40,558 bases of DNA from Actinomycetes bacterium. GTDB lineage: Bacteria > Actinomycetota > Acidimicrobiia > Acidimicrobiales > Palsa-688. The DNA is taken from contig JAKCEB010000005.1 in the NCBI GenBank assembly GCA_021838305.1, forward strand, positions 1-40,558. The letters are read 5' to 3'. Position numbers and translations under genes: made by a program. Shown one piece after another: positions 21,248 to 32,376 of this stretch. A model generated the notes under the pieces. That model searched no databases. It was not told where the DNA came from and saw only the letters and a program-made list of their open reading frames with translations. Position 1 is the first letter of the stretch. Every line of letters begins with the position of its first letter.

Positions 21248-22390
21248 GTGTTGACACCTACCCCGCGCCGACGTGTCGGCGCCCACACTGCGCTGTCGGA
21301 GGCCCTAGCGTCCTGGCTTGTCTACATGGGTGCGGCGAAACCGTCGCCGGCGACTGTCGCCGCCTACCGCCGAGACGTCGAAGGGGTGGGCAGGCGTCTC
21401 GCGGCCCTCGAAGGTAAAGGGACCTTCGAGGACGTAGTCGTATCGGACCTCGACCGGGGTTCGCTTCGCGCGGCGTTCTCCTCTTGGGCGTCGGATCATT
21501 CCGCTTCCTCGGTGCGCCGTGCTCACGCCGCTTGGACCGGGCTACTGCGCTTCCTGGTAAGCGAGGCGGTCGTCGAAAGCAACCCCATGGATGGCGTCGC
21601 CAAGCCGAAGGCGCCGGTGACGTTGCCTCGCTCCATCCGGGCGCCTGACGCAGTGACCCGACTGCTGCGCGCGGCGTCGGAGCCGGACCCCACGGGCCGT
21701 TCGCCGTGGCCGGCGAGGGATCTCGCGCTGGTGGCCACCTTCTGCGTGACTGGAGTTCGCGAGGCGGAAGCCGCCGGCCTGTCGCTCGGCTCGCTCGCCG
21801 GAGAGCGCGGCGCGCGGCGACTGGAGGTGGTCGGCAAAGGGTCGAAGATGCGGGCGGTACCCGTCGATCCGGCGCTCGACGCTGTGCTCGAAACGTACCT
21901 GGCGGAGCGCAAGGAACGTTTCCCTGACCAGGCCTTGAGCCATCCCGGCGCGCCCCTGTTCGTCGATGGCCGCTCCCGGCGGATGAGCGTCCATCAGATC
22001 CACTATCTCATTTCCAAGCTGTACGTGCGGGCGGGTATCAGGGCCTCGGTTCCCGCCGGTGCAATGGTGCACGCCCTCCGCCACACCTTCGCGACGGCAG
22101 CCCTCGAGGCGGGGGCGGATGTCGTCGAGCTGCAGGAGCTTCTCGGCCACTCCAGCCTCGAAACCACCCGGCGCTACCTATCCGCAACCGCGCAGGGCCT
22201 ACGCCACGTGATAGCAGCGCACCCGAGCCAGGCGGCAATCCGGGACTTGGGAAAGCCCCGTGACCCGGAAAGGTCCACCGACCTTGGAAAGCCCGCCGAT
22301 TTGGGAAAAAGGTCAGCCGGCTTCACTGACGGGCGCGACGCCGGCCGGCCCGAGGCTGCCGTCGGTATCGGTCAGCGGCCCGCCGGGTAG
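21248..22390 (+). CDS. Xer-type tyrosine recombinase with repeat-bearing C-terminal tail
   Basis: About 380 residues from GTG 21248 (alternatives TTG 21251 or ATG 21326). An N-terminal SAM-like core-binding domain (ALASWLVYMGAAKPSPATVA, then HAAWTGLLRFLVSE) is followed by the catalytic domain with Arg in VTGVREAEAAGL (about 169), Lys in VVGKGSKMR, HALRHTFAT (about 274), LLGHSSLETT and the nucleophile Tyr in TRRYLSA (about 310). All catalytic residues are present. After the normal end (LRHVIAAHP) a tail of about 55 residues contains DLGKPRDPE, DLGKPADLG and similar units. The last 78 bp overlap the convergent kinase gene. The role could be chromosome-dimer resolution or element integration, and no target site is evident. 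Confidence 0.88.
   Translation: MLTPTPRRRVGAHTALSEALASWLVYMGAAKPSPATVAAYRRDVEGVGRRLAALEGKGTFEDVVVSDLDRGSLRAAFSSWASDHSASSVRRAHAAWTGLLRFLVSEAVVESNPMDGVAKPKAPVTLPRSIRAPDAVTRLLRAASEPDPTGRSPWPARDLALVATFCVTGVREAEAAGLSLGSLAGERGARRLEVVGKGSKMRAVPVDPALDAVLETYLAERKERFPDQALSHPGAPLFVDGRSRRMSVHQIHYLISKLYVRAGIRASVPAGAMVHALRHTFATAALEAGADVVELQELLGHSSLETTRRYLSATAQGLRHVIAAHPSQAAIRDLGKPRDPERSTDLGKPADLGKRSAGFTDGRDAGRPEAAVGIGQRPAG
21265..21282. promoter_or_regulatory. 18-bp palindrome at the ppc/recombinase divergence
   Basis: GCGCCGAC-GT-GTCGGCGC, perfect 8-bp arms with a 2-bp centre. It lies upstream of ppc and within the first codons of the recombinase if that starts at 21248. It is a candidate operator for ppc, for the recombinase, or for both. 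No bound protein is known. Confidence 0.4.
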
Positions 22391-23839
22391 CGACACCACC
22401 ATACGGGTGCCCCCGGCAGGCCCTGTAGGCGATTCAGCGCGAATCCGGCCACCCATCGCCGACACGAGCTCCGCGACGATAGTGAGGCCCAACCCCGATC
22501 CGATAGGACGGTCAGGGCCGGGGCGCGAAGCGAACAGGCGTTTGAACACCCGCTCGATCGCCTCCTGCGGGATCCCTGGCCCGTCGTCTGAAACCGAGAA
22601 CTCGACCCATCCGCCCCATCCACCGGCCGGCCGGCCGTTCTGCGCGCCGGCGCTCGGGCCGGGGGGCGATGTGGCGACCTCGACCGATGTCGCAGCGTAT
22701 CGGAGCGCGTTCTCGATCAGGTTCGAGGTGACCTGCGCGAGGCGGTCGGCGTCGGCAACAGCCGTCAGCGGGGCCGGGTGGGTGCGGACCCGCAGCTCCA
22801 AGCCGAGATCGGCGGCAGCGGGCGAAAACGCGACAGCAGACGACGAGACGACGGCCGCCAAGTCGACCACCGTGGTTTCGAGAGTGAAACGTCTGGCCTG
22901 CAGGGTTGCAAGGGCGAGAAGGTCGGCCACGAGTCGCTCCAAGCGCCGTGCTTGGCCTGCTATCACCCCGGCGGCGGCGACAGCGTCGGCGGTCGCGCCG
23001 TCCTGGATGGCTTCCGCGAAACCGCGAATCGACGTGAGCGGGGTTCGAAGGTCGTGGGACACCGACTGCAGGAATCGACGCTCATCTGCGCGCACACGAC
23101 CGAGACCCTCCGCCATTGCGTTTACCGAAGTCGCAAGCTCGGTGAGCTCCGGATCGCGCTGGCTGTGGGGAGGCAACGTGACCCTCGCGTCGAGGTCGCC
23201 CGCCGCGATCCGACTCGTGACGAGCTGGGTCGCCCTGATCGGCGCCACGAAGCGCCGGCCGAGCCTGTAGGCGACGATTCCCGCCACCACGAGAATCACA
23301 AGCGACGAGACCACGAACCAGGCGCCAGCGGTCGACCAGGCGCTCGGCGGCGTGCGGGTGAGGACCACCACCTGGACCACTTGGCGAACCTGGCCGAGGA
23401 TGAGGATCGACGCCTTGTAGGGCACAGCGGCGAACACGACTCCTTTCGCTGTCTCTCCTGAGACCGTACGAAGCTGGTAGAGCGCCGGGGCGTCCAGGCT
23501 CGACACGGTTATCCCGGGCGGAAGAGCCGGTTTCGCTCGGGGCGTGACCGGGTCGAACACCCGCCCGTCGGCAAGCACGGCGACCACCGCGGACCCGTCG
23601 AGGCGAAACGGTGAGCGAAGCGCAATGAGTAGGGAGCGCAGTGCCCTTGCGGGGTCTGTACTGTTGGCGTTCAGCGCTTCTTGTTGTACCCCTGCAGCTA
23701 GACCGACCCCCTCTCGCACCAGTTCGTTTCTGGTCTGGATCGTGTTGGAACGCGCTACTAGGTACAGAGTCACCAAACCCGAAATGAGCAAGGTCGACAC
23801 GACCATGAGCACCATCGCCGCGGTCAACCGCCGTCGCAT
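22313..23839 (-). CDS. Membrane sensor histidine kinase (OmpR-partner type)
   Basis: 508 residues. A transmembrane segment at residues 7-27 is followed by an extracytoplasmic sensor of about 140 residues and a second transmembrane helix (WFVVSSLVILVVAGIVAYRL). Next come HAMP (RRFVAPIRATQLVTSRIAAG), the HisKA box SVSHDLRTPLTSIRGFAEAI with His about 259, N-box NLIENALRYA, G1 DDGPGIP and G2 GSGLGLTIV. It is complete. It follows its response regulator by 15 bp on the same strand. The signal sensed is unknown. The 3' end overlaps the recombinase gene on the other strand. Confidence 0.95.
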   Translation of the reverse strand: MRRRLTAAMVLMVVSTLLISGLVTLYLVARSNTIQTRNELVREGVGLAAGVQQEALNANSTDPARALRSLLIALRSPFRLDGSAVVAVLADGRVFDPVTPRAKPALPPGITVSSLDAPALYQLRTVSGETAKGVVFAAVPYKASILILGQVRQVVQVVVLTRTPPSAWSTAGAWFVVSSLVILVVAGIVAYRLGRRFVAPIRATQLVTSRIAAGDLDARVTLPPHSQRDPELTELATSVNAMAEGLGRVRADERRFLQSVSHDLRTPLTSIRGFAEAIQDGATADAVAAAGVIAGQARRLERLVADLLALATLQARRFTLETTVVDLAAVVSSSAVAFSPAAADLGLELRVRTHPAPLTAVADADRLAQVTSNLIENALRYAATSVEVATSPPGPSAGAQNGRPAGGWGGWVEFSVSDDGPGIPQEAIERVFKRLFASRPGPDRPIGSGLGLTIVAELVSAMGGRIRAESPTGPAGGTRMVVSLPGGPLTDTDGSLGPAGVAPVSEAG

Positions 23840-23854
23840 CGTCCGAGCCCCGAT

Positions 23855-24541
23855 CTAGTCCAGCCGGTACCCGACGCCCCAGACGGTGCTGAGTGCCAGA
23901 TCCGGACCGAACTTCTTTCGAAGCTGTCCTATGTGGACGTCGACGGTGCGATCGTCGCCGTACCAGTCCGGGCCCCAGACCCCGTCGAGGAGCTGCCGCC
24001 GCGAGAGCGCAAGCCCCCGATTGGTGGCGAGGTAGGCGAGCAGGTCGAACTCCCTGGTCGCAAGGGGAACGGCGTTGCCGCCGAGCAGCGCCTCTCGCCT
24101 GCCAGTGTCCACCGTGATAGAGCCGACGGTGAGGACAGCCGTACTGGCTGGGCCCGCCGCGCCGGCGCGCCTGATTATCGCCTTCACTCTGGCAGCCAGC
24201 TCCCGAGGCGAGAACGGCTTGGTCACGTAGTCGTCCGCTCCGAGCTCGAATCCGAGGACCCGGTCGATCTCCTCGTCGCGCGCGGTGAGCAGCAGGACCG
24301 CAACTGCCCCCTCCGCACGGATGCGCCGGCACACCTCGAAGCCGTCCATCCCTCCGGGAAGGCCGACGTCCAAGACGACCAGCCCGGGTCGTTCGCGCTT
24401 GACCGCGGCAAGGCCCCGCTCCCCGTCGGGTGCCGCTACGACGCGGTGGCCGTCCCTGCGCAGGTACAGGCAGATCAGCTCCGATATGTTCGGGTCGTCC
24501 TCGACCACCACGATCGTCGTCTGGTCGCTGTGCATCGCCAC
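23855..24541 (-). CDS. OmpR/PhoB-family response regulator
   Basis: 228 residues. The receiver domain has acidic VVEDDPN, the phosphorylated Asp in LVVLDVGLPGG (about 55), LLLTARDEE and the Lys in DDYVTKPFSP. The C-terminal winged-helix DNA-binding domain has FDLLAYLATNRGLALSRRQL, VDVHIGQLRKKFGPD and WGVGYRLD. It is paired with the kinase directly downstream. The gene begins 24 bp after the GH13 stop on the same strand, so glucosidase and two-component genes may share a transcript. An ATG two codons downstream (MHSDQ) is an equally good start. Confidence 0.95.
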   Translation of the reverse strand: MAMHSDQTTIVVVEDDPNISELICLYLRRDGHRVVAAPDGERGLAAVKRERPGLVVLDVGLPGGMDGFEVCRRIRAEGAVAVLLLTARDEEIDRVLGFELGADDYVTKPFSPRELAARVKAIIRRAGAAGPASTAVLTVGSITVDTGRREALLGGNAVPLATREFDLLAYLATNRGLALSRRQLLDGVWGPDWYGDDRTVDVHIGQLRKKFGPDLALSTVWGVGYRLD

Positions 24542-24565
24542 CAGAGTCTGCCACGCTCCGCTCGC

Positions 24566-26278
24566 TCAGCGACGCCAGACCACCGACTCCCACGCACGAA
24601 GCGTCACAAGCGGTCCACCATGCGGCGGGTCTGCCATGTTGGAGATCACGACCGTCGCATCGTGCCAGCCGTCGTCGACGGGGATCTCGGCGTGTTGAAC
24701 CGCAGCAGAGAAGTTCGCCGCGACGAGAAGCTGCCCGTCGCTGCTTGTACGGGTGAAACACCACAGGCTCGGGTGCTCGCCGAGAAGCAGGGTGAAGTCG
24801 CCGTCGGTGACCACCGGGTCGGCGTGGCGAAGCTCGATCAGGCGGATGTAGTGAGACATGACAGAGTCCGGATCTTCCGACTGCGCCGCCACGTTGATCT
24901 CGGAGAAGTCTGGGTTGACCATGATCCAAGGTTGCGTCGTGCTGAAGCCGCCCGCAGGCGAGCTGTCCCATTGCATTGGGGTACGGCCCTGGTCGCGGCT
25001 GCGTTCGAACATGGCATCCTCGAGGGCTTCTATGTCGGTGTCGCCTTTTGCTTTCTCGATTGCGTAGAAGTTGAGGACCTCGACATCTCGGAAGTCGTCG
25101 ATAGAGGAGAAAGGAGCGTTTGCCATCCCGATTTCCTCGCCCTGATAGACGTACGGCGTGCCGCGGTGAAGGTGCAAGACGGTGGCGAGGGTCTTGGCTG
25201 ACGCAACGCGGTGCTCGCCGTCGTCGCCGAAACGTGACAGCGAGCGCGGCTGGTCGTGATTGCCGAGATACAGCGAGTTCCACACTTTCCCCCCGCACCC
25301 TTCCTGCCACGAGGCCATTACGGCTTTGAGCCGGGGAAGCTCGAGCGGGATCCGGTCGTAGCGGTGAGCGGCGAAGTCGACCATCACATGCTCGAAGGAG
25401 AACACCATGTCCAGCTCTCCACGGTCTGGATCGCAGAAAAGAGCGGCGTCCTCGACTGTCACCCTCGGAGTTTCCCCGACGCTCAGCACATGCCCCGGCC
25501 GGCTGGCGAACACCTCGCGGTTCATCTCCTGTATGAATTCGTGCGTTCGGGGCCGGCTCAGGTAGTAGCGGTCCCCCGGGCCGTAAAGCGAGCCTGGAGC
25601 TGGCGCCACGTCCGGCATGTCGGGGTGCTTGCTCAACATGCTGATCACGTCCATGCGGAACCCGTCGACGCCACGGTCGAGCCACCAGCGCATCATCGAG
25701 TAGACCTCGGCGCGCAGGTCGGGATTCTCCCAGTTGAGGTCCGGCTGTTTTTTGGAAAAAAGGTGGAGATAGTACTGCTCTGTCGTCTCGTCCCACTCCC
25801 ACGCTGAACCCGAGAAACGCGAAGCCCAGTTGTTCGGTTCCGATCCCGGGCGCCCGCCGCCGCATCCGGGGCGGGGGCCCCTCCAGTAGTACCAGTCGCG
25901 TTTGGGATCCTCGCGCGACGAGCGCGAGGCGAGGAACCACGGGTGCTCGTCGGAACTGTGATTGACGACAAGGTCCATCATCAGCTGTATTCCGCGCGAG
26001 TGCAGCGCTTCCACCAAGTTATCCAGGTCACTCAAAGTGCCAAAACTTGGGTCGATGTCGTAGTAGTCGCTGATGTCGTAGCCGTTGTCGTCCATAGGCG
26101 AGCGGTACACGGGGGACATCCAAACGAAATCAACCCCGAGTCGTTCGAGGTGATCGACGTGGCGGAGCACGCCCGGCAGGTCGCCGATCCCGTCTGCGTT
26201 GGAGTCGGCGAAGCTTCGCGGGTAGATCTGGTAGCCGACGTAGCGGTGCCAGTCGTCTGAGTGCGCATCGATTGTCAA
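24566..26278 (-). CDS. GH13 alpha-glucosidase / oligo-1,6-glucosidase (copy 2)
   Basis: 570 residues, a full GH13 enzyme without signal peptide: YVGYQIYPRSFADSNADGIG, MDLVVNHSSDEHPWF (region I), GVDGFRMDVISML (region II, nucleophile Asp about 208), LSVGETPR (region III, Glu about 265) and YLGNHDQPRSLSRFGDD (region IV, Asp about 340). The C-terminal beta domain is present. VVNHSSDEHPWF and MDVIS fit the alpha-glucosidase/oligo-1,6-glucosidase group. It acts on short alpha-glucosides in the cytoplasm. It lies between adenine deaminase and the response regulator, all on the minus strand. Confidence 0.92.
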   Translation of the reverse strand: MTIDAHSDDWHRYVGYQIYPRSFADSNADGIGDLPGVLRHVDHLERLGVDFVWMSPVYRSPMDDNGYDISDYYDIDPSFGTLSDLDNLVEALHSRGIQLMMDLVVNHSSDEHPWFLASRSSREDPKRDWYYWRGPRPGCGGGRPGSEPNNWASRFSGSAWEWDETTEQYYLHLFSKKQPDLNWENPDLRAEVYSMMRWWLDRGVDGFRMDVISMLSKHPDMPDVAPAPGSLYGPGDRYYLSRPRTHEFIQEMNREVFASRPGHVLSVGETPRVTVEDAALFCDPDRGELDMVFSFEHVMVDFAAHRYDRIPLELPRLKAVMASWQEGCGGKVWNSLYLGNHDQPRSLSRFGDDGEHRVASAKTLATVLHLHRGTPYVYQGEEIGMANAPFSSIDDFRDVEVLNFYAIEKAKGDTDIEALEDAMFERSRDQGRTPMQWDSSPAGGFSTTQPWIMVNPDFSEINVAAQSEDPDSVMSHYIRLIELRHADPVVTDGDFTLLLGEHPSLWCFTRTSSDGQLLVAANFSAAVQHAEIPVDDGWHDATVVISNMADPPHGGPLVTLRAWESVVWRR

Positions 26279-26320
26279 GAAGTCTCCCCCTGGCGTTTGC
26301 GGTCGTCGAAACCTTAGCTT

Positions 26321-27316
26321 TCAGCTGACGGGTCGGCTCAACTCGTCGAGATATCGCCGCCGGAGCGATTGGTCCATGAACGCCGCGTCGAAGGAGTTAC
26401 GGGCGAGTCTTCGCAGAGTCTCGTCGTCGAAGCCGAGCCCGCTTGCGACAGCCGAATAGTTTGCCCCGACGTAGCCGCCGAAGTAGGCCGGGTCGTCGGA
26501 GTTGACCGTGACTGCGAGACCGGCGTCGAGCATCCCCGCGATCGGATGATCCTCCATTCGCCCGACGACTCTCAGCCGGACGTTCGAGAGGGGACAGACG
26601 GTAAGCGGAATTTGGTCGTCTACGAGCCTCGCGACCAGAGCCGGATCCTCGAGCGAACGCACGCCGTGGTCTACCCGTTCGACGTGGAGGATGTCCAAGG
26701 CTTGGCGGACGTACTCCGGCGGCCCTTCCTCGCCGGCGTGAGCCACGCAGTGAAGCCCAACGGCCCGCGCCCGCGCGTATACGTCAGAGAACATCGCCGG
26801 CGGGTACCCGACCTCCGCCGAGTCGAGCCCGATCCCGATTATCGGGCTTTGGTGCTCGAGGAGCTGGTCGAAGGTGGCCATCGCCGCCTCGGGTCCGAGG
26901 TCACGAAGAAAGCAGGCGATCAGGCCGCCAGACACGCCGTAGCGCCTGGCACCCGTGCGCAGGGCTGCGCTCAGCCCGTCCACGACGACAGCGAGCGGAA
27001 CCCCCCGAGCTGTATGCGCCTGGGGGTCGAAGAATATCTCCGCGTGGCGGACGCCCTCACTCGCGGCGCGCGCCAGATAGGCGTTCGCCAGGTCGGCGAA
27101 ATCCTCTTCGCTTCGAAGGACAGCCATGCAGGAGTAGTACAGCTCGAGGAAGGATCCGAGGTCGGAGAACGCGTAGCGCGCTCTTAGGTCCTCGACGTCG
27201 GCGAAGGGCACAGGCACCCGATTGCGTGACGCTAGGTCGAAGACCATCTCCGCTTCGAGGGTTCCTTCGATGTGAATGTGCAACTCGGCTTTGGGAACGA
27301 CGGCGGCCCCGCTCAT
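26321..27316 (-). CDS. Adenine/adenosine deaminase of the Add family, probably adenine deaminase
   Basis: 331 residues of the zinc-dependent adenosine deaminase family: KAELHIHIEGTLEAEMVF (metal His pair), AHAGEEGPPEYV (metal His and catalytic Glu) and TVNSDDPAYFGGYVG (metal Asp). Added signatures are HAEIFFDPQAHTARGVP, GLDSAEVGYPP and RVDHGVRSLEDP. The HIEGTLE (rather than HLDG) opening and the FFDPQAHT segment are those of the adenine-deaminating branch (EC 3.5.4.2), not classical adenosine deaminase. The role would be purine salvage, adenine to hypoxanthine. It starts 9 bp after the mannose synthase stop, on the same strand. Confidence 0.9.
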   Translation of the reverse strand: MSGAAVVPKAELHIHIEGTLEAEMVFDLASRNRVPVPFADVEDLRARYAFSDLGSFLELYYSCMAVLRSEEDFADLANAYLARAASEGVRHAEIFFDPQAHTARGVPLAVVVDGLSAALRTGARRYGVSGGLIACFLRDLGPEAAMATFDQLLEHQSPIIGIGLDSAEVGYPPAMFSDVYARARAVGLHCVAHAGEEGPPEYVRQALDILHVERVDHGVRSLEDPALVARLVDDQIPLTVCPLSNVRLRVVGRMEDHPIAGMLDAGLAVTVNSDDPAYFGGYVGANYSAVASGLGFDDETLRRLARNSFDAAFMDQSLRRRYLDELSRPVS

Positions 27317-27325
27317 CGGTGGAGG

Positions 27326-28099
27326 TTATCTCGACTCGGGATCCCACTCAGCTGACGTCGGGGGGTTGAACCGCATAGCCACTACGGCGCTGACTCCTTC
27401 GGAGACGATCCGCCCATGCATCTTGGAGGTGCCGTGCACCCGCTCTTTGAAGCGGAAAGGGACCTCTACGACACGGGCGCCGAGGCGGTGGGCGGCGTAG
27501 GTGGTGTGTATCTGGAAGGCGTAGCCGGAAAGGTCGCCGCCTACCGGGGAGATCGCGCCGAGAAGGTCGCTTCGCCAAGCCTTGAAGCCGCCGGTGAGAT
27601 CCCGATAGGGCAAACCGAGGAGGATCCGGGCGTACGTGTTTCCTGCGACCGACAGCGCCTTTCGGTGCCACGCCCAGTTCGCATCCGTGCTCCCGCCCGG
27701 TATGTAGCGTGCGCCGAGCGCCAGGTCTGCACCTGCGTCGAGTGCGCCGAGGAGCGAAGGCACGACGGCTGTCGGATGGGACCCGTCGGCGTCCATCTGC
27801 ACGACGGCGTCGTAGCCGTGCTCGAGAGCCCATGCGAATCCGTCCCGGTAGGCGGCGGCGAGCCCGGTCGGGCGGGGCCGAACCACCAGGTTGACCATCC
27901 CCGGCCGGTACTCTTCGCCGAGCAGCTTCACCCGGTCGGCGGTGCCGTCGGGGCTCGAGTCGTCCACGACCACCACGTCGACGGACGCGTCGGGTGCGCC
28001 CGACTCGCGCCTGGCTTTGTCGACGAGGTCGAGTCCAGCCAGCATCGAGTCGACGTTGTCGACCTCGTTGTAGGTGGGAAGAACGACTATCGACCGCAC
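27326..28099 (-). CDS. Polyprenol monophosphomannose synthase (Ppm/DPM1-type GT2)
   Basis: 257 residues starting at GTG 28099, preceded by AAGGAG six bases upstream. The longer frame upstream has no such site and would add 42 unrelated residues. GT2 motifs are VVLPTYNEVDN, VVVDDSSPDGTADR and AVVQMDADGSHPT, then GARYIPGGST, LTGGFKAWR and VPFRFKERVHGTSKM, typical of the dolichol/polyprenol-phosphate mannosyltransferases. It transfers mannose from GDP-mannose to polyprenyl phosphate, the donor for GT-C and GT87 enzymes such as the one at 7233-8525. No transmembrane domain is fused. It is the first gene of a five-gene minus-strand run. Confidence 0.92.
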   Translation of the reverse strand: MRSIVVLPTYNEVDNVDSMLAGLDLVDKARRESGAPDASVDVVVVDDSSPDGTADRVKLLGEEYRPGMVNLVVRPRPTGLAAAYRDGFAWALEHGYDAVVQMDADGSHPTAVVPSLLGALDAGADLALGARYIPGGSTDANWAWHRKALSVAGNTYARILLGLPYRDLTGGFKAWRSDLLGAISPVGGDLSGYAFQIHTTYAAHRLGARVVEVPFRFKERVHGTSKMHGRIVSEGVSAVVAMRFNPPTSAEWDPESR

Positions 28100-28193
28100 C
28101 CGGCGCTCCTTATCGCTGGCGGTGTCACCATAGGCAAGATGCGAGGTTAGCCCTGTTTCGGGGCGGGGCGACGTGCGCTGGTAGCCTTGGGGC

Positions 28194-30441
<2,248 letters not shown>

Positions 30442-30594
30442 CAGCCCGTTCGCAACAGGCCGCTCGCAACAACGGAGTACGTCTGGCCCGGCCGCCTACG
30501 ACTTGAGGATGACCTCGCAAATCAATCTGACGCCCGATGTGCTCTAGCCCAATTCGGCCGACAATTGGATCATCGACGAGATATCGAGGTGACG

Positions 30595-31518
30595 ATGATC
30601 GAGGTTTCACATCTGACGAAACGCTACGGGTCGACCGTAGCGGTCGACGACCTTTCTTTTACCGTGGCTCCCGGACGCGTGACCGGATTCCTCGGTCCGA
30701 ACGGTGCCGGGAAGACGACGACGATGAGGGCCATACTCGGTCTCGACGTCCCGACGAGCGGGAATGTCAGCGTCAATGGCCGCAGGTACCAGGATCTCCC
30801 GGTCCCTCTCCGAGAGGTCGGGGCTCTCCTTGACGCGAAAGCGCTTCACGGGGGAAGAAGCGCCGCGAAACACCTGCAGGCCCTCGCCGTGAGCAACGGG
30901 CTGCCGACCAGTCGGGTGGCAGAGGTGCTGCAGATGGTCGGCCTGCAAGGGGTCGCAGGGCGGCGAGCCGGCGGATTCTCGTTGGGGATGAGCCAGCGGC
31001 TGGGTGTCGCAGCCGCGCTTTTAGGCGACCCGGCGATCGTTATGTTCGACGAACCCGTCAACGGTCTCGATCCGGAGGGGATCCTCTGGATCCGTCAGCT
31101 GATGCGCGACCTCGCGTCGCAGGGCAGGACTGTGCTCGTGTCGAGCCACCTCATGAGCGAGATGGCTCTCACAGCCGACCATTTGATAGTCATCGGGAGG
31201 GGACGTCTCATCGCGGACACGTCGATGACCGACTTCATCGACGCGGGATCGAACGAGCAGACGCTGGTGAAAAGTCGCGACGATGCGACGCTGGCATCTC
31301 GGCTTGGCGAAGCCGGTCTCACCGTACGCCCCGGCGACAGCGGAGGGCTCATATGTGCGGGGCCCGGAATCGAGCGGATCGGGGAGGTCGCTCTGGAGGC
31401 GAGGATCGTCCTCTACGAGCTGACCCCCCTTCGCGCGTCCCTCGAGGAGGCGTTCATGGAGCTGACCCGCGACAGCGTGGACTATGTGGCGTCCGTCAGT
31501 CAGCCCTCACAAGCCTGA
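30595..31518 (+). CDS. ABC transporter ATP-binding protein
   Basis: 307 residues. The ATG at 30595 (GAGGTG just upstream) is preferred to a TTG at 30565. Walker A is GPNGAGKTT (about 34-42), the signature FSLGMSQRLGVAAAL (about 128), Walker B IVMFDEPVNGLDPEG (about 149) and the switch His is in VLVSSHLMSEM. The sequence LTKRYGSTVAVDDLSFTVAP and the C-terminal extension (LEEAFMELT) fit the DrrA/BcrA-type exporters, which have separate permease subunits. The permease starts 18 bp downstream, followed by a two-component pair, suggesting export regulated by a perceived agent. The substrate is unknown. Confidence 0.94.
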   Translation: MIEVSHLTKRYGSTVAVDDLSFTVAPGRVTGFLGPNGAGKTTTMRAILGLDVPTSGNVSVNGRRYQDLPVPLREVGALLDAKALHGGRSAAKHLQALAVSNGLPTSRVAEVLQMVGLQGVAGRRAGGFSLGMSQRLGVAAALLGDPAIVMFDEPVNGLDPEGILWIRQLMRDLASQGRTVLVSSHLMSEMALTADHLIVIGRGRLIADTSMTDFIDAGSNEQTLVKSRDDATLASRLGEAGLTVRPGDSGGLICAGPGIERIGEVALEARIVLYELTPLRASLEEAFMELTRDSVDYVASVSQPSQA

Positions 31519-31536
31519 AAAGGAGATCTGAAAGTA

Positions 31537-32376
31537 ATGAGCACCGTAGTCAATTCGACAAGTCCCGTCGCGAAGCGCGGAGACGGCTCCGGAACTTTTC
31601 GCCCGGCGAGCCTCCGTGACGTCATACGATCCGAATGGGTCAAGCTGACAAGCGTCCGATCGACCTGGATCACCCTGGCCGTCACCGTCCTGATCGGTGT
31701 GGGCCTTGGCACTCTGATCTCGAACCTCGCGGCGTCGCGTTACTCGACGCGCACCCAGCTGAGGCTCACCTGGGACCCCACTTCGGTCAGCTTCAGGGCG
31801 TTGGTGGTAGCCCAACTGGCGATAGCCGTACTCGGCACCCTCGTGATCACCTCCGAATACGGCACGGGTCTGATCCGCACGTCGCTAGCGGTCGTACCGA
31901 CGAGGCGCCGCTTCCTTGCTGCCAAGGCGGCGGTCTTCGGTGCGACGGCTCTCGTGGTCGGCGAGGTAACCGCTTTCGCGGCCTTCCTGCTCGGTCAGGC
32001 TGCGATCGGCTCGTCGGCTCCCCACGCGAATCTGGGTCAGCCAGGTGTCCTGCGGGCGGTCATAGGGGCTGGTCTGTATCTTGCTGTTATCGGGCTGCTG
32101 TCGGTGGGAGTAGGAACGCTGGTCCGCAATACCGCTGCCGGGATATCGGCGATGGTTGCCCTCCTGTTCGTCCTGCCGGGTCTCGTGCAGGCGCTGCCGG
32201 CATCGTGGAGCAACGCCATCACCGAATGGTGGCCGACCCAGGCGGGGAGCCAAGTGTTCGCGACGCACGGCGGGGCCCATACTCTTAGTGCATGGGCAGG
32301 CTTCGCGGTGCTCGTCGTATTCACGGCGCTGGTGTTCGGGTTCGCCCAATGGAACCTGGTGCGCCGCGACGCCTGA
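31537..32376 (+). CDS. ABC transporter permease
   Basis: 279 residues with about six hydrophobic segments. After a cytoplasmic N-terminus it reads VIRSEWVKLTSVRSTWITLA, the usual opening of ABC-2 type permeases next to DrrA-like ATPases. Other segments are VITSEYGTGLIRTSLAVVP, LYLAVIGLLSVGVGTLVRNT and ISAMVALLFVLPGLVQALP, ending VFGFAQWNLVRRDA. It is preceded by AAGGAG and overlaps the downstream kinase start by 28 bp. It probably forms the membrane half of the exporter with the gene upstream. Confidence 0.92.
   Translation: MSTVVNSTSPVAKRGDGSGTFRPASLRDVIRSEWVKLTSVRSTWITLAVTVLIGVGLGTLISNLAASRYSTRTQLRLTWDPTSVSFRALVVAQLAIAVLGTLVITSEYGTGLIRTSLAVVPTRRRFLAAKAAVFGATALVVGEVTAFAAFLLGQAAIGSSAPHANLGQPGVLRAVIGAGLYLAVIGLLSVGVGTLVRNTAAGISAMVALLFVLPGLVQALPASWSNAITEWWPTQAGSQVFATHGGAHTLSAWAGFAVLVVFTALVFGFAQWNLVRRDA

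Noticed and set aside
23082-25940. 952-codon minus-strand open frame
   Set aside because: It runs through the kinase, regulator and glucosidase genes in another frame, is almost all Arg/Gly/Ala/Pro, and has no motif. Its length comes from GC bias.
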